Assembly: GCA_900556455.1 (NCBI GenBank)
Contig: USOV01000031.1
Coordinates: 1-10,489 of the forward strand
DNA from: an uncultured Clostridium sp.
GTDB taxonomy: Bacteria > Bacillota > Clostridia > TANB77 > CAG-508
DNA: 10,489 nt
Reading direction: 5' to 3'
In this document: positions 6,329-10,489 of the stretch, piece after piece
Layout: every line of letters begins with the position of its first letter
How positions within the stretch are numbered: the first letter of the stretch is position 1
Program-made: the position numbers and the translations under genes
The notes under the pieces: model-generated
The model's database searches: none
What the model was told of the DNA's origin: nothing
Seen by the model: the letters and a program-made list of their open reading frames with translations, nothing else

Positions 6329-6348
6329 ACAAATTCTTATTTATATTC

Positions 6349-6377
6349 TTGCTTTAACCTAATAAAATTGTTATAAT
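6349..6377 (+). promoter_or_regulatory. Strong extended -10 promoter for yihY
   Basis: TTGCTT (6349-6354), a 17-bp spacer and a perfect TATAAT (6372-6377) preceded by TGT. The predicted start lies near 6384, and AGAGGAGA (6398-6404) follows 7 nt before the ATG. Confidence 0.82.
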
Positions 6378-6410
6378 GAAAAAAGTATAATTATTTGAGA
6401 GGAGAAAATA

Positions 6411-7238
6411 ATGTGCGTATTTACGAAAATAGAAAACTTCCTTAAAAGGTTAGAAAAACACCATGTAAATGAATATTCCATACAATGTGCATACTATGTA
6501 ATACTTGCATTTATTCCATTTTTAATTTTATTATTTTCACTTATACAATTTACTAGTGTTGGTAAAGATGCAGTATTTTTCCTGGCAAGAGATTTATTCC
6601 CAGGTAATATAGGCGATTTTATAGAAGGAATAGTAAAGGAAGCTTCATTTAAGTCAATAGGAACATTATCAATATCAGTAATTTTCCTTGTATGGTCTGC
6701 AGGTAAAGGATTCTTTGCGTTATGTAAGGGATTCCATTATATATATGAAACACCAAAAGAATATAATTATTGGTTCCTAAAGTTAAAATCTATTATTTGT
6801 ATAATTTTGTTCATTGTTATGATAGTGGTAGTACTATTGCTAGTTACTTTTGAAAGAACAATTGTAGATTTTTTACAAAATAAGTATATGGGATTAAGTA
6901 CAACAATAAATATTATTATAAATTTAAGATTACTATGGCAAATTTTAATATTGTTTGCAGTTTTCTGGTTAATGTATATATTTGTACCGAACCGTAAAGT
7001 AAAGTTTAGAACTCAAATACCAGGTGCGGCATTTGCTGCTATAGGTTGGTATGTATTGTCTTGGGCATTTTCTATATATTTAGATGTATTTAAAAACTTT
7101 TCTGTAATATATGGAAGTTTAACATCAATCATGCTTTTAATGATATGGGTATATTGGAGTATGTATGTCTTACTACTGGGTGCAGAAATAAATGCATTAA
7201 TAGAAAAAAAGAAACAAAAAAATATCGGTTCAAAATGA
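6411..7238 (+). CDS. yihY: YihY/BrkB-family integral membrane protein
   Basis: This 275-residue protein has about six hydrophobic membrane segments and belongs to the YihY/BrkB family. The family was once mislabelled ribonuclease BN; it has been suggested to act in envelope or lipid transport, but its substrate here is unknown. Signatures visible: the N-terminal YSIQCAYYVILAFIPFLILL membrane helix, the charged segment around YETPKEYN, the FVPNRKVKFRTQIPGA loop before the fifth helix, and the closing YGSLTSIMLLMIWVYWSMYV stretch followed by LLGAEINA. The start is well supported by promoter, RBS and ATG. Its TGA stop codon (7236-7238) lies inside the right arm of the terminator hairpin. Confidence 0.92.
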   Translation: MCVFTKIENFLKRLEKHHVNEYSIQCAYYVILAFIPFLILLFSLIQFTSVGKDAVFFLARDLFPGNIGDFIEGIVKEASFKSIGTLSISVIFLVWSAGKGFFALCKGFHYIYETPKEYNYWFLKLKSIICIILFIVMIVVVLLLVTFERTIVDFLQNKYMGLSTTINIIINLRLLWQILILFAVFWLMYIFVPNRKVKFRTQIPGAAFAAIGWYVLSWAFSIYLDVFKNFSVIYGSLTSIMLLMIWVYWSMYVLLLGAEINALIEKKKQKNIGSK

Positions 7239-7252
7239 ACCGATATTTTTTT
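7216..7252. terminator. Bidirectional terminator between yihY and the ATPase gene
   Basis: A 17-bp perfect stem: A-run plus TATCGGTTCA on the left, loop AAA (7233-7235), TGAACCGATA plus T-run on the right. The A-run and T-run give a U-tract in both directions. It serves both convergent genes, overlaps the yihY stop codon and begins one base after the ATPase stop. Confidence 0.92.
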
Positions 7253-9917
7253 ATGCTATTTTTTTCCCAAATTTTCTTTGGAAGAATTTTATAATTTCTG
7301 TTCCAGGTACTACAGAGAATGCTAAGCCAAATGCAATTAAAAATTCTTTTAAGCTAATAGCTGTAAAGTTAAATAAATTTGTAAAGAATGGAATGTATAT
7401 TACACCAATAGTTAAAATTGATGCAAGAATGAATGCACCCAATAGCCACCAGTTAAATGACTTAAGCTTAAACAAAGATTCTCTTTGCGAACGCATACAT
7501 ATAGCATGAAATACTTGAACAAAGTTTGCAGTTAAAAATGCCATAGACATACCATCCAAAGAAGAAACGCTAAGGTCAATTGCTCCTGTCTCTATAAACT
7601 CACCGATAAAATAAGAAATAATTATAAGAATTCCCATAAATAATCCTCTTAAAGCAACATCTACACCAGTACCATTAGCAAATAAACTTTCATTTGAATT
7701 CCTTGGTTTTCGCTTCATTAAATCTCCTTCAGCCTTTTCCATACCTAAAGCAAGGCCTGGGGTACTATCTGTAACCATATTTATCCAAAGCAAATGCGCA
7801 GGAGTAAGCATTGTTATACCAAGTAATGAAGAGGTGAATACTGCTACAATTTCAGCAAGGTTTGTTGAAAGTTGAAATTGCAATACTTTTCTAACATTAT
7901 CATATATTTTTCTACCTTCTTCAACTGCATTAACAATAGTTGCAAAATTATCATCTGCAAGAACCATATCAGAAGCACCTTTGGTTACATCTGTTCCAGT
8001 AATCCCCATACTAATTCCAATATCAGCTGCCTTTATTGAAGGGGCATCATTTACACCATCACCTGTCATTGCAGTAATTATTCCTTGTGCTTTAAATGCT
8101 TTAACAATTCTTGTTTTATGCTCTGGTTGAACACGAGCAAAAACAGAGCATCTATTTACAACTTCAATTAATTCTTCATCTGAAAAATCTTCTAATTCTG
8201 CGCCAGTCATTGCTTCAGAAGCATCTTTAATAATTCCTAAATCTTTACCAATTGCAACAGCAGTATCTTTATGGTCACCAGTAATCATAACTGGTCTAAT
8301 TCCAGCAGTTCTACATTGTTTAATTGCCTTATAAACTTCTGGTCTACAAGGGTCAATCATACCTACAAAACCAATAAAAATCAAATCTTTTTCTAGGTTT
8401 TCTGCACTAAAGTCAGTAGGTGTTTCATTAAATTCTCTATAAGCTGCACCAAGTACTCTAAGAGCTCTATCGGCAAATTCTTTAGATTTGCTATTTATTT
8501 CATTACGTATTTCATCTGTTAAAGGAACAACCTTTCCATCTTTTAAAAATCCATTACAATGACTTAAAAGAATTTCACAAGCACCTTTTGTATAGCCTAA
8601 AATTTTTCCATTTTCATTATGAACAGTAGACATCATTTTCCTGTTAGAATCAAATGGAGCTTCTCCAATACGAGGGTAACTTTCATTTAATTCATACTTA
8701 GGTAAACCTTCAGCAAAAGCAAAATTTACTAAAGCAACCTCTGTTGGCTCGCCAGAAGCTTCTTTTTCATTTTGTTTAATTTCTGCATCTGAGCAAAGTG
8801 CCATAGCCTTGGCAAGTAATTTCTTATCTGTACCAAAGGTATCTACAACTGTCATTTTATTTTGAGTTAATGTACCAGTTTTATCTGAACAAATTACTTG
8901 AGTACATCCTAAAGTTTCAACTGCTGTAAGCTTTCTAACAAGTGCCTGCCTTTTAGACATTGATGTTACACCAATTGAAAGAATAATGGTAATTACCGCA
9001 GGGAGTCCTTCTGGTATTGCGGCAACAGCAAGAGCAATTGCAACTAAAAATGTATCTAAAATAACATCTCCTGCAAAAGATCCATTTCTAATTAATGTAA
9101 ATATAAATACAAAAATACTTATACCTATAACAAGTTTTGTAAGAGTTTTAGAAAGCTCAGCCATTTTCTTTTGAAGTGGTGTTTCTTGACTATCAGTTTG
9201 AGCTAAAGCATCAGCAATTTTACCCATTTCTGTATCCATACCAGTAGAAACAATTACAGCTTTACCACGACCATAGACAATGGTACTTCCAGAATATAGC
9301 ATATTAGTTCTATCTCCTAAAGGAACTTCCCTTGAAGTTTCACTAAGCATTAAAATATCAGCTATTTTATTAACTGGAACAGATTCTCCAGTAATTGCTG
9401 CTTCTTCAACTTTAAGACTATGACTTTCCAAAATTCTACAGTCAGCTGGAATTGCATCTCCTGCCTCTAAAACAATAACATCTCCAACAACTAAATCTTC
9501 ACTTTTAATAATTTGAATTTGACCATCTCTAATTACTTTTGAAGTGGCTTTAGTCATTTCCATAAGAGCAGAAATAGCATTTTCTGCTTTGCTTTCTTGA
9601 ACAACGCTTAAAATAGTGTTTAAGATAACAACAAATAGAATTATAAACAAATCTGCATAAGATTCATTTGCTCCTGTAACCACATTGCTATAAATAGTTG
9701 TTCCTGCGGAAATAAATGCAGCAACTAAAAGCATAATAATCATAGGGTCTGCTAAAGATTTAATAAATTTTTTAAATAAACTATCTTTAGGTGGCTCTTG
9801 CAATTTGTTTTTACCATTAGCTTCAAGCCTAGATTTTGCCTCATCAGAGGTCAGCCCATTTTCATTAGATTTTACTTCTTTTAGAACTTCATTAGAATTT
9901 TTTAAATAGAATTGCAT
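7251..9917 (-). CDS. Type-II P-type cation (Ca2+/Mn2+) ATPase
   Basis: ATP-driven cation pump of the SERCA/PMR1-like bacterial group, 888 aa, full length. Domains in order: N-terminal cation-ATPase region (about 1-55), M1-M2, actuator domain with TGES at 176-179, M3-M4 with PEGLP at 302-306, phosphorylation site DKTGTLT with Asp345, nucleotide domain with KGA near 444, hinge motif TGDGVNDAP at 618-626, then six C-terminal helices. Cation ligands look like SERCA: Glu303 in M4, Asn686 and Glu689 in M5 (STNLAEIV), Asn713, Thr716 and Asp717 in M6 (NMVTDSTP). The M8 glutamate of SERCA site I appears to be replaced (TANFVQVFHA), suggesting a single transported ion. AAGGAGT precedes the ATG. The leader carries an Mn2+ riboswitch; homologues with this leader in other Bacillota have been linked to Mn2+ or Ca2+ export. 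No in-frame CGG and no frameshift are found in this long gene. Confidence 0.95.
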   Translation of the reverse strand: MQFYLKNSNEVLKEVKSNENGLTSDEAKSRLEANGKNKLQEPPKDSLFKKFIKSLADPMIIMLLVAAFISAGTTIYSNVVTGANESYADLFIILFVVILNTILSVVQESKAENAISALMEMTKATSKVIRDGQIQIIKSEDLVVGDVIVLEAGDAIPADCRILESHSLKVEEAAITGESVPVNKIADILMLSETSREVPLGDRTNMLYSGSTIVYGRGKAVIVSTGMDTEMGKIADALAQTDSQETPLQKKMAELSKTLTKLVIGISIFVFIFTLIRNGSFAGDVILDTFLVAIALAVAAIPEGLPAVITIILSIGVTSMSKRQALVRKLTAVETLGCTQVICSDKTGTLTQNKMTVVDTFGTDKKLLAKAMALCSDAEIKQNEKEASGEPTEVALVNFAFAEGLPKYELNESYPRIGEAPFDSNRKMMSTVHNENGKILGYTKGACEILLSHCNGFLKDGKVVPLTDEIRNEINSKSKEFADRALRVLGAAYREFNETPTDFSAENLEKDLIFIGFVGMIDPCRPEVYKAIKQCRTAGIRPVMITGDHKDTAVAIGKDLGIIKDASEAMTGAELEDFSDEELIEVVNRCSVFARVQPEHKTRIVKAFKAQGIITAMTGDGVNDAPSIKAADIGISMGITGTDVTKGASDMVLADDNFATIVNAVEEGRKIYDNVRKVLQFQLSTNLAEIVAVFTSSLLGITMLTPAHLLWINMVTDSTPGLALGMEKAEGDLMKRKPRNSNESLFANGTGVDVALRGLFMGILIIISYFIGEFIETGAIDLSVSSLDGMSMAFLTANFVQVFHAICMRSQRESLFKLKSFNWWLLGAFILASILTIGVIYIPFFTNLFNFTAISLKEFLIAFGLAFSVVPGTEIIKFFQRKFGKKIA

Positions 9918-9941
9918 GATAATACTCCTTTCATATTATAA

Positions 9942-9991
9942 AGGTAAAACAAAAGACTTTTATTGCAGCAAAAAAACAGCAATAAAAGTCT
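9942..9991 (-). terminator. Riboswitch-controlled terminator of the ATPase leader
   Basis: On the minus strand AGACTTTTATTGC (9991 to 9979) pairs perfectly over 13 bp with GCAATAAAAGTCT (9966 to 9954), with a 12-nt loop, followed by TTTGTTTT. Its left arm shares CTTTTATT (9988 to 9981) with the closing helix of the upstream aptamer, so the two structures exclude each other. Confidence 0.88.
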
Positions 9992-10085
9992 TGTTACCTC
10001 TAAAAAAGTATGTAATCCAGCTTTTATGCGTGATGATGAATTACATAACATCTAAAAATATAGATGCGAACTACTCCCTTTTATT
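9981..10085 (-). ncRNA. yybP-ykoY (Mn2+) riboswitch aptamer
   Basis: Minus-strand reading. AATAAAAG (10085 to 10078) begins the closing helix and runs into GGAGTAG, close to the family hallmark GGGGAGUAG. A hairpin CATCTA/TAGATG follows, then a longer stem TATGTAAT/ATTACATA. The stem encloses TCATCATCACGCA and GCTGG, resembling the conserved metal-site loops. The element ends with ACAAGACTTTT, whose CTTTTATT strand closes the first helix. The closing strand is also the left arm of the terminator: metal-bound aptamer should block termination and switch the ATPase on. Context (cation ATPase) agrees with the family. The identification rests on remembered consensus features and pairing, not on a covariance search. 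Confidence 0.87.
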
Positions 10086-10092
10086 TTTCTAA

Positions 10093-10121
10093 ATTTTAAC
10101 AAAAAATATACAGAAAGTCAA
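10093..10121 (-). promoter_or_regulatory. Promoter for the riboswitch-ATPase transcript
   Basis: On the minus strand TTGACT (10121 to 10116), a 17-bp spacer, and TAAAAT (10098 to 10093) preceded by TGT. The start would fall at the first bases of the riboswitch (about 10086), as expected if the leader consists of aptamer plus terminator only. Confidence 0.82.
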
Positions 10122-10154
10122 TAAAAATTTTACATTAAAATCCGAAAAAAACTC

Positions 10155-10183
10155 TTGCAAACTTGGGAATGTTGTAATACAAT
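10155..10183 (+). promoter_or_regulatory. Promoter for the (AC)n small-ORF unit
   Basis: TTGCAA (10155-10160) and TACAAT (10178-10183) are exactly 17 bp apart. A start near 10190 gives a leader with AAAGGAG at 10205-10211. The -35 lies 33 bp from that of the divergent ATPase promoter. Confidence 0.72.
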
Positions 10184-10218
10184 AAAAATGATAAAAATAA
10201 AAACAAAGGAGAAAAAAC

Positions 10219-10305
<87 letters not shown>

Positions 10306-10333
10306 CATATTTTTTAAAATTAATAAAAAAAAT

Positions 10334-10391
10334 AAAGATCCATGCTGTGGTCTTAGGCTGTTGCGCCTGAGAATATAGCATAGGTCTTTTT
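10334..10391 (+). terminator. Large hairpin terminator after the (AC)n ORF
   Basis: AAAGATCCATGCT (10334-10346) pairs with AGCATAGGTCTTT (10377-10389), 12 of 13 positions including one G-U. A 4x4 internal loop follows, then TCTTAGGC (10351-10358) with GCCTGAGA (10365-10372) around a 6-nt loop. The U-tract is 10387-10391. It would end a transcript of about 200 nt from the promoter at 10155. It is long for a plain terminator, so it may be an attenuator or a structured RNA. Confidence 0.75.
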
Positions 10392-10448
10392 GAATATGAA
10401 AAAATAAAAAAATAAATTGTGATTTGTCGAATTCTTAAAAAATTGAAG

Positions 10449-10489
10449 ACGTCCGCCCAATCTCGTCGGGGATTATATATTTTATTTTT
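10449..10489 (-). repeat. 41-bp terminal inverted repeat, right copy
   Basis: Exact reverse complement of 12-52, running to the last base of the window, so its true outer end is unknown. On the minus strand the copy is open in the same frame as the left one (…IPDEIGRT) and continues 3' to a TAA at 10437-10435. The segment between the small-ORF terminator and this repeat (10392-10448) holds nothing else I can identify. Confidence 0.85.

Noticed and set aside
9942..10085. T-box leader upstream of the ATPase.
   Set aside because: No AGGGTGGNACCGCG box is present and the gene is not an aminoacyl-tRNA synthetase or amino-acid gene; yybP-ykoY features fit instead.

Overview
The window is an AT-rich stretch of chromosome with Bacillota (Firmicutes) gene content. 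AGGAGG-type ribosome binding sites, A/T-ending codons, sigma-A promoters with 17-bp spacers and U-tract terminators fit the Clostridia class. The sporulation genes sigG, ylmC and a dacF-like carboxypeptidase point to a spore former or a recent descendant of one. I cannot name a genus.

Layout, left to right. A 41-bp repeat (12-52) recurs exactly, inverted, at the far right end (10449-10489). coaE and a family-4 uracil-DNA glycosylase gene overlap by 53 nt. deoD has its own promoter. sigG follows behind a leader hairpin that can hide its ribosome binding site, and converges on ylmC. A LytR-CpsA-Psr cell-wall ligase gene converges on a dacF-like D,D-carboxypeptidase gene. dacF diverges from comEA, which is followed by yihY. 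yihY converges, through a shared two-way terminator, on a large type-II P-type cation ATPase gene. The ATPase leader is a yybP-ykoY (Mn2+) riboswitch followed by a terminator. Divergent from it lies a short transcription unit (promoter, RBS, 28-codon ORF, terminator hairpin) with an uninterrupted (AC)21 tract inside the ORF.

The most unusual feature is recoding-like. sigG and dacF are each intact except for one extra C that puts the ribosome on an in-frame CGG codon (CGGA in sigG, CGGG in dacF). Skipping that C restores the conserved protein with a glycine at the junction. By hand scan of about 3,060 codons in the ten main genes, these are the only two places where CGG is presented in frame; about 16 other CGG triplets in those genes all lie out of frame. 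This suggests +1 frameshifting or four-base decoding at a CGG codon that is unassigned or very poorly read. Both affected genes are sporulation-associated, so developmental control is one possible reading. Two ordinary inactivating indels, or assembly errors, remain the alternatives.

Functionally the window mixes housekeeping (CoA synthesis, DNA repair, purine salvage), envelope work (LCP, DacF, YihY), DNA uptake (ComEA), sporulation control (SigG, YlmC) and divalent-cation homeostasis (riboswitch plus ATPase).
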